Positions 25,166-33,947 of a stretch of 64,000 bases of DNA are shown in pieces. The position numbers were made by a program, and so were the translations under genes. The stretch lies in contig NZ_CP145335.1 in NCBI RefSeq assembly GCF_049568105.1, forward strand, positions 2,418,001 through 2,482,000, read 5' to 3'. Origin of the DNA: Salinisphaera sp049568105 (GTDB lineage: Bacteria > Pseudomonadota > Gammaproteobacteria > Nevskiales > Salinisphaeraceae). The notes under the pieces are model-generated. The model saw nothing but the letters and a program-made list of their open reading frames with translations, made no database searches and had not been told where the DNA came from. Position 1 is the first letter of the stretch; every line of letters begins with the position of its first letter.

Positions 25166-27001
25166 TCAGGCCGTATCGTGGAAATAATCGTATATGCGTT
25201 GTGCCATCGCCGTGCTGATGCCCTCGACCCGAGCCAGATCGGCGACCCCTGCTCTGGCGACTTCCCGCGGCCCGCCGAAAGTCTGCAGCAAGCTTTTGCG
25301 TCGCTTGGGGCCCAATCCTTCGACTTCATCGAGCATCGATGCACTACGTGCCTTGCCACGCTGCCCGCGATGGGCTGCAATAGCAAATCGATGCGCCTCG
25401 TCGCGAATCTGCTGGATCAGATGCAATGCCGGCGAGTCGGCAGGCAGTATAAGGGGCGACTCCTGACCGGGCAAAAACAGCTGTTCGAGACCCGGTTTGC
25501 GAGTTGAGCCCTTGGCCACCCCGAGTAGTTGGACACCGGCCACTGCGAGTTCGTCGAGCACTTCCCGGGCCACCGCCAGTTGGCCCTTGCCGCCGTCAAT
25601 GAGTAATAGATCGGGCAGGCTCGCCTCGCCAGCGGCGACCCGCTTGAAGCGTCGGGTCAGCGCTTGGCGCATCGCGGCATAGTCGTCGCCGGGCTCGATG
25701 CCGTTGATGTTGAAACGGCGGTACGCTGATTTGTTCGGCGCCCCGGCCTCGAACACGACACAGGACGCCACGGTCTTTTCGCCGCGGGTATGGCTGATAT
25801 CGAAACAGGCCATATTCATCGGCGGATTATCTAGCCCCAGCGCATCGGTCAGCGCGTTAAGCCGTTTTTCGACGCCCGCTCGGCTGGCCAGCTGGGCCGA
25901 CAGGGTCTGGTTGAGCGTGGCGCGGGTGTTGTCCAACCAGCGGCGCCGCTCGCCACGGACGTTGGTCTTGATGCCAACCTTGCGTCCAGCCCGAGTGGTC
26001 AGGCTTTCAGCCAGCTCCTCGGATTCGGAGGGCAGCGGATCGACCAGTAGCTCGTGCGGGACCGGCCGATCGATATAGTACTGGCTGATGAAGGCCGACA
26101 TCGCATCCGCGACCTCGGTACCGGCGGGCGCACTGGGAAAGAAACTGCGATGACCGAGATTGATGCCGCCGCGCACGGTCACCACGACCATCGCTGCCAC
26201 CCCGCCGTCGATCGCACCGCAGATCAGGTCGAAATCGCCCTTGCCGCCCACGGTCTGGCTCTGGGCCTGTAGCCGCCGCAGTGCCGAGATCTTTTCACGC
26301 AGGCGTGCCGCGGTTTCGAAATCCAACCGGCTCGAGGCGGCCTCCATATCGCTGACCAGGCGGTCGATCAATCTGTCGTTGCGGCCTTCGAGCAACTCCA
26401 CGGCATCGGCCACGTCCCGGGCATAATCTTCTTGGCTGATGTTGCCCACACAGGGGGCCGAGCAACGTTTGATCTGATACTGCAGACAGGGCCGCGACCG
26501 ATTTTCGAAGTAGCTGTCGCGGCAGTTACGCAGCTGGAAAAGACGCATCAGCGTATCGGCCGTATTTTTAACCGCCCCGGAACTCGGAAACGGGCCGAAA
26601 TAGTGGCCCTTCTTCTTCTGCGCGCCGCGATGATAGACCACCCGCGGATAGTCGTTGTCCCCGGTGATCAACAGATAGGGATAGCTCTTGTCGTCGCGCA
26701 GATAGATGTTGTAGCGCGGCCGATGCTTTTTGATCAGCGTCGACTCGAGCAGCAGCGCATCATCCTCGGTATGCGTGATCGTGACCTCGATGTTGGCCAC
26801 CTGATCGAGCATCGCTTCGGTCTTGGCATTGCCCGAAGCCCGCAGGAAATAACTGGAAACGCGTTTTTTGAGGTTCTTGGCCTTGCCGACGTAGAGCACG
26901 TCGCCCGCGGCGTTGTACATCCGATACACGCCCGGCCGCGTGGTCAGCTGGCGGACATAACGATTGGGGTCAAAACCGTGCTCGTGGGAATCGCTGGTCA
27001 T
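25166..27001 (-). CDS. uvrC: Excinuclease ABC subunit UvrC
   Basis: UvrC makes the two incisions flanking DNA lesions in nucleotide excision repair. The 611-residue chain has a GIY-YIG nuclease domain (about 15-95, GVYRMYNAAGDVLYVGKAKN), a cysteine-bearing middle part (CSAPCVGNIS), a UVR motif (about 205-240), the RNase H-like C-terminal nuclease (DLLLIDGGKGQL), and helix-hairpin-helix motifs at the end. It starts 4 bases after the glycosylase gene and is followed by pgsA. The usual uvrY/gacA partner upstream is absent. Confidence 0.97.
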   Translation of the reverse strand: MTSDSHEHGFDPNRYVRQLTTRPGVYRMYNAAGDVLYVGKAKNLKKRVSSYFLRASGNAKTEAMLDQVANIEVTITHTEDDALLLESTLIKKHRPRYNIYLRDDKSYPYLLITGDNDYPRVVYHRGAQKKKGHYFGPFPSSGAVKNTADTLMRLFQLRNCRDSYFENRSRPCLQYQIKRCSAPCVGNISQEDYARDVADAVELLEGRNDRLIDRLVSDMEAASSRLDFETAARLREKISALRRLQAQSQTVGGKGDFDLICGAIDGGVAAMVVVTVRGGINLGHRSFFPSAPAGTEVADAMSAFISQYYIDRPVPHELLVDPLPSESEELAESLTTRAGRKVGIKTNVRGERRRWLDNTRATLNQTLSAQLASRAGVEKRLNALTDALGLDNPPMNMACFDISHTRGEKTVASCVVFEAGAPNKSAYRRFNINGIEPGDDYAAMRQALTRRFKRVAAGEASLPDLLLIDGGKGQLAVAREVLDELAVAGVQLLGVAKGSTRKPGLEQLFLPGQESPLILPADSPALHLIQQIRDEAHRFAIAAHRGQRGKARSASMLDEVEGLGPKRRKSLLQTFGGPREVARAGVADLARVEGISTAMAQRIYDYFHDTA

Positions 27002-27005
27002 GCGT

Positions 27006-27656
27006 CTATGATGCGTCCGTTGTCTGCGTTGACAAGCCGTGGCCGTGATCGACGGCCCGGCGCGCGGCCGCGAATATATCGGCGAACATCGTCGGTGTCA
27101 GCCGCCTGGTATTGGTGTTGTAACGGCTGCAGTGGTACGAGGCGAGCAGCTGCTGGCCGTTCGGCAAGACATAATCTGCGCCGTGGCCGAAGACATAGTC
27201 GCGCTGGCGCAGGCCCAGCGCCCGGACCGTGGCCTTGTGCGCGACCCCGCCTAGGGTGAGCAGCACGCGGGCTGTGGCGATCTCGCTGGCCAGGAATTCG
27301 TTGCAGGCATTGATTTCGCCTGCCACTGGGCGGTTGCCCGGCGGCAGGCACTTCACGGCGTTGGTGATACGGCAGTCGTACAACACCGGTGCCTCGTGGC
27401 CGCTGCGCGGGCTGGCGAAGCCATGCGCATGCAATGTCGGGTACAACAGTTCCCCGGCGGTGTCCCCGACGAACGGCTTGCCCGTAGCGTTGGCCCCGTG
27501 CATGCCGGGGGCCAGCCCGATGATCAGCAGCGGCGAATCGGCCGGCCCGAACACGGGCACCGGCGCGGCATGATAGTGCGGATACTCGTGCCGGACCTCG
27601 CGGCGTAGGGCCACCAGCCGCGGGCAACGGCGACAGTTGGGTGCAGGTTGGCGCAT
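27006..27656 (-). CDS. Family 5 (UDGb-type) uracil-DNA glycosylase
   Basis: A 216-residue protein. Motif A is GLAPGMHGANATGKPF (47-62), which lacks the usual catalytic polar Asp or Asn and fits family 5 glycosylases. Cysteines C8, C11, C103 and C118 fit the four ligands of the family's iron-sulfur cluster. The C-terminal motif is SYHCSRYNT (173-181), where a cysteine replaces the proline usual after the histidine. Family 5 enzymes remove uracil, hypoxanthine and other deaminated bases. It sits 2 bases after the acetyltransferase gene and 4 bases before uvrC, so it should be in a repair-linked operon. Confidence 0.88.
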   Translation of the reverse strand: MRQPAPNCRRCPRLVALRREVRHEYPHYHAAPVPVFGPADSPLLIIGLAPGMHGANATGKPFVGDTAGELLYPTLHAHGFASPRSGHEAPVLYDCRITNAVKCLPPGNRPVAGEINACNEFLASEIATARVLLTLGGVAHKATVRALGLRQRDYVFGHGADYVLPNGQQLLASYHCSRYNTNTRRLTPTMFADIFAAARRAVDHGHGLSTQTTDAS

Positions 27657-27658
27657 GA

Positions 27659-28492
27659 TTAGCCCGTGGGCTGAGTGCCGCGACGAGAGCCGATCCAGCC
27701 AGTCGCGAAATCCACGAGATCGACCATCGACAGTAGCCGTGCCTCGGCCTCGCCGACCCGGCTGCGTGCCAGCGGGCGCCCGGCGGCGTCATAGTCGGCG
27801 CCGAGCGCCATGAAATCGTCTGGATCGTAAGCAAAGCCGGCATAGTCGTGCCAGACCCGCTGGCCGTCGCGACAGATCGCCGCGCCCGAAGGCTTGTAAC
27901 CCGGCCGATAATGCGGCGCTCGATGTTCGGCCAGATGCAGCGCGGTACAGCAATCATAGCCCACGCCGAGCAGCACGATACGAGCATCGAGATCGTAAAG
28001 CGCCCGTAGAGGCGATGCTTCGCCAAAGCCATCGGGTAGATCATGATGGGCGACGATATCCGGGGCATATCGGCCGCAGGCGGCCATCGACACCTGTGGA
28101 TGCCCGCTCCGCAATGCGCCGGGCGCGCTGCGAAAGCATTCCGCGACCTGGCCCATACCGCGGGTCGGCGTGGTTGCCGGATCGAATGCCGGCATTTCGG
28201 CACGAATGATCGGCCACCAGGATTCAGGCACCGCTGGATCGCCCCAGTTGGCCGGCTCGGAGCGGTCGTTGGCATGGGCCGGCATCGCCAGCGTGCCCTG
28301 GGCCCCGACGGCCTCGTGCAACGCTTCGATCACGGCCTGCGAGCCGCCACAGATCCAGCCGAGCGCGCCCATGGCGCAGTGCACCAGCAGCGTCTGCCCG
28401 GGCACAACACCAAGCCCGCGCAGATCGGCGACCAGGCGCGATGTCGTCACCGGCCCCTGAGTGGCCTTCGCGATGCGATCGGCTTCGGCCAT
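27659..28492 (-). CDS. AAC(3)-like (YokD/antibiotic NAT family) acetyltransferase
   Basis: A 277-residue protein of the aminoglycoside N3-acetyltransferase fold. Family features are LLVHCAMGALGWICGG near the N-terminus, TLAMPAHA, and LGVGYDCCTALHLAEH, close to the LGVGHDxNTSLHLAE of AAC(3) enzymes. I chose the ATG at 28492 because GAGGT precedes it. Real AAC(3) enzymes acetylate aminoglycosides with acetyl-CoA, but many chromosomal relatives have unknown substrates. Its place as first gene before a uracil glycosylase, uvrC and pgsA suggests a housekeeping role rather than resistance. Confidence 0.84.
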   Translation of the reverse strand: MAEADRIAKATQGPVTTSRLVADLRGLGVVPGQTLLVHCAMGALGWICGGSQAVIEALHEAVGAQGTLAMPAHANDRSEPANWGDPAVPESWWPIIRAEMPAFDPATTPTRGMGQVAECFRSAPGALRSGHPQVSMAACGRYAPDIVAHHDLPDGFGEASPLRALYDLDARIVLLGVGYDCCTALHLAEHRAPHYRPGYKPSGAAICRDGQRVWHDYAGFAYDPDDFMALGADYDAAGRPLARSRVGEAEARLLSMVDLVDFATGWIGSRRGTQPTG

Positions 28493-28712
28493 GCAACCTC
28501 GTAAGCTTAAAAACAGTGGATATATCGTATGCGCGGCCTTGGCATGGGCCCGGCCGGCCTGCACCGCGAATCGGCGCGTCGTAAAATAACGCAGCCCGGA
28601 TTCGCAGCGCCGCAGGCCGCCTTGACCCCTCGGCCATAGATGGTCCCAATCGTCGCACCTAGCGCCGCGAGGCCCGTTCCAGCGCTCGATTTGCGCGAAA
28701 CCTCGACCAGCC

Positions 28713-29192
28713 CTAGAGCGCGAGCTCCGACGCCGAGACTACGACCCCGTCCAAATCGGCATATAGCCAGTCCTCGGGCATGAAAGTCACGCCGCCGAAA
28801 CGCACCGGCACATCGCGTTCGCCGATGTTTTTCTTGTTCGACTTCAGCGGATGCGTGTTGATGGCCTTGATCGCCATGTCCATCTGCGACAACTCGGCGG
28901 CATCGCGCACACAGCCGTAGACCAGTACCCCAGCCCACTCGTTGTCGATGGCCAGCTGGGCCAGGTTGTCGCCCATCAGCGCACAGCGATCCGAGCCGCC
29001 ACCATCGACCACCAGCACCCGGCCGCCACCCGGCTCCTCGAGTGCCAGGCGCACCAGGGAGTTGTCCTCGAAACACTTCACGGTGCTGATCGGGCCGGCG
29101 AATTCCAGTCGCCCGCCGAAATCGGTGAACAACGGCTCGAGAATCTGCAGCTTATCGCTGAACTCGTCGCAGAGATCGGTTACGGGATACAT
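28713..29192 (-). CDS. rraA: RraA family protein (RNase E activity regulator)
   Basis: A 159-residue protein of the RraA fold, beginning MYPVTDLCDEFSDKLQILEP. The core GDNLAQLAIDNEWAGVLVYG and GCVRDAAEL segments are characteristic. In E. coli RraA inhibits RNase E by binding its C-terminal domain. Some relatives are 4-hydroxy-4-methyl-2-oxoglutarate or oxaloacetate aldolases, and this protein keeps the G-x-x-RD motif, so an aldolase activity cannot be ruled out. It stands alone, 220 bases before the acetyltransferase gene. Confidence 0.93.
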   Translation of the reverse strand: MYPVTDLCDEFSDKLQILEPLFTDFGGRLEFAGPISTVKCFEDNSLVRLALEEPGGGRVLVVDGGGSDRCALMGDNLAQLAIDNEWAGVLVYGCVRDAAELSQMDMAIKAINTHPLKSNKKNIGERDVPVRFGGVTFMPEDWLYADLDGVVVSASELAL

Positions 29193-29373
29193 CGGCGTTC
29201 CTATTGGGCATGGATGATTCGAACGTCATGCTAGAGCCTGTGGCGACTGGGCGCGAGTCCATGCCAGCGCGCGGTTCGCCGCTGTGCCCACAACCGGCTG
29301 ACACGATACCGCGTTCGCCGAGGCTCCCTACTGGATCGCCTCAGGGCACCGACCTCGCAGCGCTTGCCAACAG

Positions 29374-29886
29374 CTAGGTCGTGATCGACCGAGTCCGGCT
29401 CGTCGCGCCCAGACCGAATACGCCCGCCAAGGTCGCGACACTCAGCAATAGGAAATAAATCAGCGACCACGCCGGCAGGCTAAGCCCGGCGAACGAACCT
29501 TTGACGGTCGCACAGCTGGCATCGCCACGAAACACGATCGCGATCACCTCCTGCAGCGGCATGATCTGAATCAGATAATCCAGCCCCGGGCCACAGGCCG
29601 GTACTTGATCGGCCGGCAGATGCATCAGCCATACGTGGCGCGCGGCAATCGCCGCACCCAGCAGCGCCGCGACACTGGCCAAACCGGCATAGATGCGATG
29701 CGCCATACCCGCCGAGCCGTGGAGCCAGCCCATCAGGCAGAACACAGCCACGCCGGCCATGGCCACGCGCTGGAAGATACATAACGGACACGGCTCGAGG
29801 CCGCCCACGTATTGCAGCAGATAAGCAAAACCAAGCGCGCCCAGCGCTGCACAGGTTCCGGCCGCGAAATAAATACGAGTGGTCAT
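29374..29886 (-). CDS. dsbB: Disulfide bond formation protein DsbB
   Basis: DsbB reoxidises DsbA and passes electrons to quinone in the inner membrane. With the start at 29886 the chain is 170 residues, with four membrane helices, the first redox pair C33-P-L-C36 and the second pair C98 and C125 in the second periplasmic loop. An ATG six codons upstream (29904) has AAGGA close before it and is an equally possible start. The protein shares the divergent region with the transglycosylase gene at 30067. Confidence 0.94.
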   Translation of the reverse strand: MTTRIYFAAGTCAALGALGFAYLLQYVGGLEPCPLCIFQRVAMAGVAVFCLMGWLHGSAGMAHRIYAGLASVAALLGAAIAARHVWLMHLPADQVPACGPGLDYLIQIMPLQEVIAIVFRGDASCATVKGSFAGLSLPAWSLIYFLLLSVATLAGVFGLGATSRTRSITT

Positions 29887-30066
29887 TGTGAAAAATCGTC
29901 CCATAGTCCTTAACAGCCGGCAATCATGGCAGCCCAATATTTCGCCGTGCCGCGCGACGCCCTGTTTTGCCCCCAACAAGCCGGGCGCGGGTTCGCGCCC
30001 AGCCTCGACGGCCCTAGTCTAGCGGTCTGCTAAACTGAAGATTATGACGACACTGCGGATCACGCC

Positions 30067-30912
30067 ATGACGCGCTTTCGTGTCGTGGCACTGGCCGCGA
30101 TACTCGCCGCTCCGAGCCTGTGTTTGACGCTTGCACCAGCTTCGAAGGCCAAGACGATCCGACCTGCGGCGGCGCAGCTGAGCTTTGATCGTCCCCCGCT
30201 GTTTCCCGGCCTGGGGCTGCTGCTGGTACCGCGGCAAGCCGGCGCGTCGTGGCCGGACTTCATCGATCCTTACACGATCCACGGGGTGGCACGGCGCGCG
30301 TTGTTGGCCATCCAGACACGCGCCCGTACGCCGCTGCTTGCCGGGCCGGCGCTGAGCCACCGTCAACGTCGCGAGCTCAGGCAACATATCGACAGCCACC
30401 TGCCACGTTACGATCACTTGTTCGAACGCGCTGCCCGGCGCCATGGCCTGCCGGCCTCGCTCATCGCCGCGGTGGCCTATATCGAATCCCGCTGGCGGCC
30501 CGATGCCCGCTATCAAAGCACGGTCGGCCTGATGATGCTCTCGCCGGACGCAGCCGATCTGGTCGGTGTCAACGACCGACAGTCGGCCGCCCAGAGCATT
30601 CGCGGCGGTGCCGACTACCTCAAACGTATGCAGGCGCTGATCCCAAGCGCTGTGCCCTTCCCTGATCGCAACAACTACGCGCTGGCGGCCTACAACATGG
30701 GGATTGGCCACCTGCGCGATGCAGTGAGGCTGGCCCAGCAACTCGGATTCAATCCGTATCTATGGGCCGACCTTCGCCAGGTCATACCGCTGCTGTCCGA
30801 CAAGCGCTACTACCGCGATCTGCGGCACGGCTACGCCCGCGGCGAAGACGTCGTCAAGTACGTCGAACGGGTACGCCGCTGCCAGGCGCTGATCGCCCCA
30901 CAGCTCGATTGA
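30067..30912 (+). CDS. Exported lytic transglycosylase with SLT domain
   Basis: A 281-residue protein with a signal peptide (about 1-28), a region of unknown function (30-110) and an SLT domain (about 110-275). The catalytic glutamate is E140 in YIESRW, and the AAYNMGIGHL segment (208-217) is the usual substrate-cleft motif. The family's GLMQ motif reads GLMM here (154-157). Such enzymes cleave peptidoglycan to 1,6-anhydromuropeptides. The sequence is closest in layout to the C-terminal domain of MltF without its solute-binding part. The gene is transcribed away from dsbB, 74 bases before the transporter start. Confidence 0.88.
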   Translation: MTRFRVVALAAILAAPSLCLTLAPASKAKTIRPAAAQLSFDRPPLFPGLGLLLVPRQAGASWPDFIDPYTIHGVARRALLAIQTRARTPLLAGPALSHRQRRELRQHIDSHLPRYDHLFERAARRHGLPASLIAAVAYIESRWRPDARYQSTVGLMMLSPDAADLVGVNDRQSAAQSIRGGADYLKRMQALIPSAVPFPDRNNYALAAYNMGIGHLRDAVRLAQQLGFNPYLWADLRQVIPLLSDKRYYRDLRHGYARGEDVVKYVERVRRCQALIAPQLD

Positions 30913-30985
30913 CCGTGCCCTGGCCGTGCCTGCGTGGCCACGGCCGTTCGCTTTTCCCTACGTTTACGATTCAAGGACTTTGATT

Positions 30986-32575
30986 TTGCCCGAATCCCAA
31001 CCGACCGCTGTGGCGGTCGATCGACATGGCCCGCTGCAGCTCGCCGGCCGGGTGTTCTACCCGGTGGTCATACTCATCCTGGCCCTGGTCGTACCGACCA
31101 TGATCTGGCCCGAGACCATGTCCAGCGCCTTCGACGTGGTCCTGGCCGCCATCGTTCACTATTTCGGCTGGTACTACATCGCGGTCTGTGCCGGCTTCAT
31201 CGCTTTTTGTATCTGGGTGGGCTGCAGCCGGTTCGCCGATCTCAGGCTGGGGCCGGACGACTCGCGCCCGGAATTTTCCCGCCTGTCCTGGTACACCATG
31301 CTGTTCTCGGCCGGCATCGGGATCGGCGTGATCTTCTACGGCACAGCCGAGCCGGTCGCGCACTACCACGATGCCCCACGCCAGATGGCGTCCGAAACCG
31401 TCGAAGCTGCCCGCTATGCGGTGCATCTGGCCTGGATGGAATGGGGTGCCTGTGCCTTTGCGATCTATATTATCGTTGGCTTGGCGCTGGGTTTTGCCAC
31501 CCATCGTCGCGGCCGACCGCTGTCGATCCGCTGGGGGCTTGAGCCGCTGCTGGGGCGCTGGGTCCACGGGGTGGTCGGCGACATCGTCGATATCGTCGCC
31601 ATCATCGGTACGGTCTTCGGGCTGGCGACCTCGCTCGGCCTAGGCGTCATCCAGATCAATACCGGGCTGGAATATCTGGGCATCGTGCAATCCTCGCTGG
31701 ATCTACGCGTGACCATTATCGCGCTGATCAGCGTGGCGGCCGGCATATCGGTCCTGTCCGGCTTGTCGCGGGGCATCAAGTGGCTGTCGAATCTGAACAT
31801 CGCACTGGCTATCGTGCTGCTGCTGTTCGTATTCGCCTTCGGCCCGACCGTGTTCCTGTTGAAAGCCCTGACCGCTTCGTTCGGCTATTACTTCCAGCAT
31901 ATTATCCAATCCAGTTTCCAGACCGATTTCGCCACCGGCAGCGACCAGTGGCAATCCTATTGGACGGTATTCTTTCTAGCCTGGTGGATCGCCTGGGGAC
32001 CGTTCGTCGGCACGTTTTTAGCCCGTATTTCCTATGGCCGCACGGTGCGCGAGTTCGCCCTCGGCGTGCTCTGCATCCCCACGCTCGGCATCTTTCTGTG
32101 GTTCGGCACCATGGGCTGGGCGGCTTTGCACCGGGAAATGTTCGGCATCGGCGGGCTGGGCGATGTTCCGACCCAACAGGTGGTCTTCGATTATCTATCC
32201 GGACTGCCGCTGCCCACGCTCAGTTCGATGATCGCGATCGTGCTCATCGTCACCTTCTTCGTGACCTCGGCAGATTCCGGCGCCTTCGTGGTAGCCGTAC
32301 TGTCGACCGGCGGTCTGACCCGGCCGCCGACCATGACCCGGGCCTTCTGGGTGGTGCTGCAGGGGCTGGTCAGTATCGCCCTGGCGATCGCCGGCGGCCT
32401 ATCTGCTTTGCAGACCGCATCGCTGGTCGGCGGCCTACCGTTTTCGGTGGTGATGATCTTGATGTGCGTGGCCGTGGTGAAAAGCATGCAGCACGAATTG
32501 GCCCAGACAACCACAGCGGGCGCGAGCTCGGCTCCCTCTGCGGCTAGGAACCAAACGCCGGGGGCTGATCGATAA
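30986..32575 (+). CDS. BCCT family betaine/choline/carnitine transporter
   Basis: An inner membrane carrier of about 529 residues and twelve helices. Characteristic segments are GIGIGVIFYGTAEPVAHY, SRGIKWLSNLNIA, and the tryptophan-rich YWTVFFLAWWIAWGPF that forms the substrate site. BCCT carriers import glycine betaine, choline or carnitine, driven by sodium or protons. I chose the TTG at 30986 because AGGA lies 8 bases before it; the frame stays open to a GTG at 30926 that would add 20 residues. The C-terminal tail is short, unlike the regulatory tail of BetP. Its last 32 bases overlap the convergent permease gene. Confidence 0.93.
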   Translation: MPESQPTAVAVDRHGPLQLAGRVFYPVVILILALVVPTMIWPETMSSAFDVVLAAIVHYFGWYYIAVCAGFIAFCIWVGCSRFADLRLGPDDSRPEFSRLSWYTMLFSAGIGIGVIFYGTAEPVAHYHDAPRQMASETVEAARYAVHLAWMEWGACAFAIYIIVGLALGFATHRRGRPLSIRWGLEPLLGRWVHGVVGDIVDIVAIIGTVFGLATSLGLGVIQINTGLEYLGIVQSSLDLRVTIIALISVAAGISVLSGLSRGIKWLSNLNIALAIVLLLFVFAFGPTVFLLKALTASFGYYFQHIIQSSFQTDFATGSDQWQSYWTVFFLAWWIAWGPFVGTFLARISYGRTVREFALGVLCIPTLGIFLWFGTMGWAALHREMFGIGGLGDVPTQQVVFDYLSGLPLPTLSSMIAIVLIVTFFVTSADSGAFVVAVLSTGGLTRPPTMTRAFWVVLQGLVSIALAIAGGLSALQTASLVGGLPFSVVMILMCVAVVKSMQHELAQTTTAGASSAPSAARNQTPGADR

Positions 32576-33947
32576 AGCTATCGCGGGCCAGCCAGAACGC
32601 GCCCGCCCCGACGACGAGGATCGGTACGCCGGTGAGCAACAGCCCCATTGGCGTACCGACCCAGACACAGGCCAGATAGACCAGCCCGTAGGCTGCGATA
32701 TACAGCAGCGTAGTGCCGATCCCGATCATGTAACGCGCGGCTTGCTGGCGCGGCCCCAGCAGTTCGATCGACATATCGACCGCTGCCATGCCCGCAGCCG
32801 CGATCGCCATCGCGCCTAGCATCGCGACCGGCCGGGCATCACCCAGCAGGGCGTAGATCAGCCCGCCGCCGATCAAAGTCTGCACCATAACCACAGGAAT
32901 CACGGTGGCTAGAGTATCGAATATCCGGCGCTGGAAATCGGCGTTGCGGCGCGGCGCCACGGCCAGATACAGATCTGCCAGATGCGGCTGCATACGGGCA
33001 AAGCTGGCGCCCATCGCCGCACAGCGCGTCCGCCCCATGATCAGCGCGAGATAGGCCATCGTATGGGCACTGGCTCCGCCGGGCCCGGCATTGTAGGCGA
33101 TCACCCAGAGCACTGCCGCGTAACTCATCATAACCAAGCCGGTATTCAGAACCACACCGATCGCGCTGTCGTAGGGCAACAGCACGGCTCGAAATAGCCG
33201 GGCGCGGTGCAAGCGCGTATCGCGTTGGCTCTGGGCGGCGATCGCGCGTTGCAGCGTATAGTCTGCCCCGCCTTCGAAGACCGCGCGCAACAGGCCGACG
33301 AACCGACCTGGGCGTTGCCCGGACTCGGCCGGATTGCGGGCCCAGCGGCTACCGATGAACGCCATCGGCGAATCAGCATTGCTCGGATCGCTTGCGCGCA
33401 GGCGATTGTGCAGCACGTGCCAGAGCATGAACGCGCCGATCAATAAACCGAGCGGCACGGACCAAACACTCTGCAGATAACCGCCGATTACGGCTAGCCG
33501 CTCCGGCATCAGCTGGGGGGCAAATACCAAGAGCAGCGGCACCAGGCTATAGATACGCTCGATGGATGCGGCGATCGCGCTCGTCCATGCCACCACCCCG
33601 AGGCTTACCGCCAGCGCGATAGACTGCGTCTGATCACTGGCGGCCAGCACGAGCGCTGTAATCCCGAACAAGGCCAAACCCAAAATCAGGCCCGCCTGTA
33701 GCAAGCGTCGGCGAAAATACGGCAACAACAGGCTCTCGTTGACCAATAGCGGCGCCAGCGCCTGGCCCGATGCCAGGCCGCAGAAATAGAGCCCCAACAG
33801 AAACGGCGGCAAGAACGCCACGATCTCGAGCCGCGGGCCCATGGCCCAGATTTCGAACATCGCCAAGCCAAACGACAACAGACCGCAGGTCGAAATCAAC
33901 CAAGTGCGGGTCAGCGGCAACAGCAATAGCCGTGTGAGCGCTCTCAT
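32544..33947 (-). CDS. ABC-2 type transporter permease-like membrane protein, substrate unknown
   Basis: A 467-residue very hydrophobic protein with about ten to twelve membrane segments (for example around 10-60, 85-160, 165-190, 255-300, 345-395 and 410-455). No clear motif identifies the family. The ATPase gene upstream overlaps it by 4 bases (ATGA), so the two almost certainly form an ABC transporter. The central part, about 190-250, is a polar arginine-rich loop. The 3' end overlaps the convergent BCCT gene by 32 bases. An exporter or a membrane-remodelling role is plausible; the substrate is not visible. Confidence 0.75.
   Translation of the reverse strand: MRALTRLLLLPLTRTWLISTCGLLSFGLAMFEIWAMGPRLEIVAFLPPFLLGLYFCGLASGQALAPLLVNESLLLPYFRRRLLQAGLILGLALFGITALVLAASDQTQSIALAVSLGVVAWTSAIAASIERIYSLVPLLLVFAPQLMPERLAVIGGYLQSVWSVPLGLLIGAFMLWHVLHNRLRASDPSNADSPMAFIGSRWARNPAESGQRPGRFVGLLRAVFEGGADYTLQRAIAAQSQRDTRLHRARLFRAVLLPYDSAIGVVLNTGLVMMSYAAVLWVIAYNAGPGGASAHTMAYLALIMGRTRCAAMGASFARMQPHLADLYLAVAPRRNADFQRRIFDTLATVIPVVMVQTLIGGGLIYALLGDARPVAMLGAMAIAAAGMAAVDMSIELLGPRQQAARYMIGIGTTLLYIAAYGLVYLACVWVGTPMGLLLTGVPILVVGAGAFWLARDSFIDQPPAFGS

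Noticed and set aside
26998..28275. 425-codon minus-strand frame spanning the glycosylase and acetyltransferase
   Set aside because: It is Arg/Pro-rich and runs in a different frame from two proteins with clear motifs.
27659..28492. Calling the AAC(3)-like gene an aminoglycoside resistance gene
   Set aside because: Many chromosomal members have unknown substrates, and the operon context is housekeeping.
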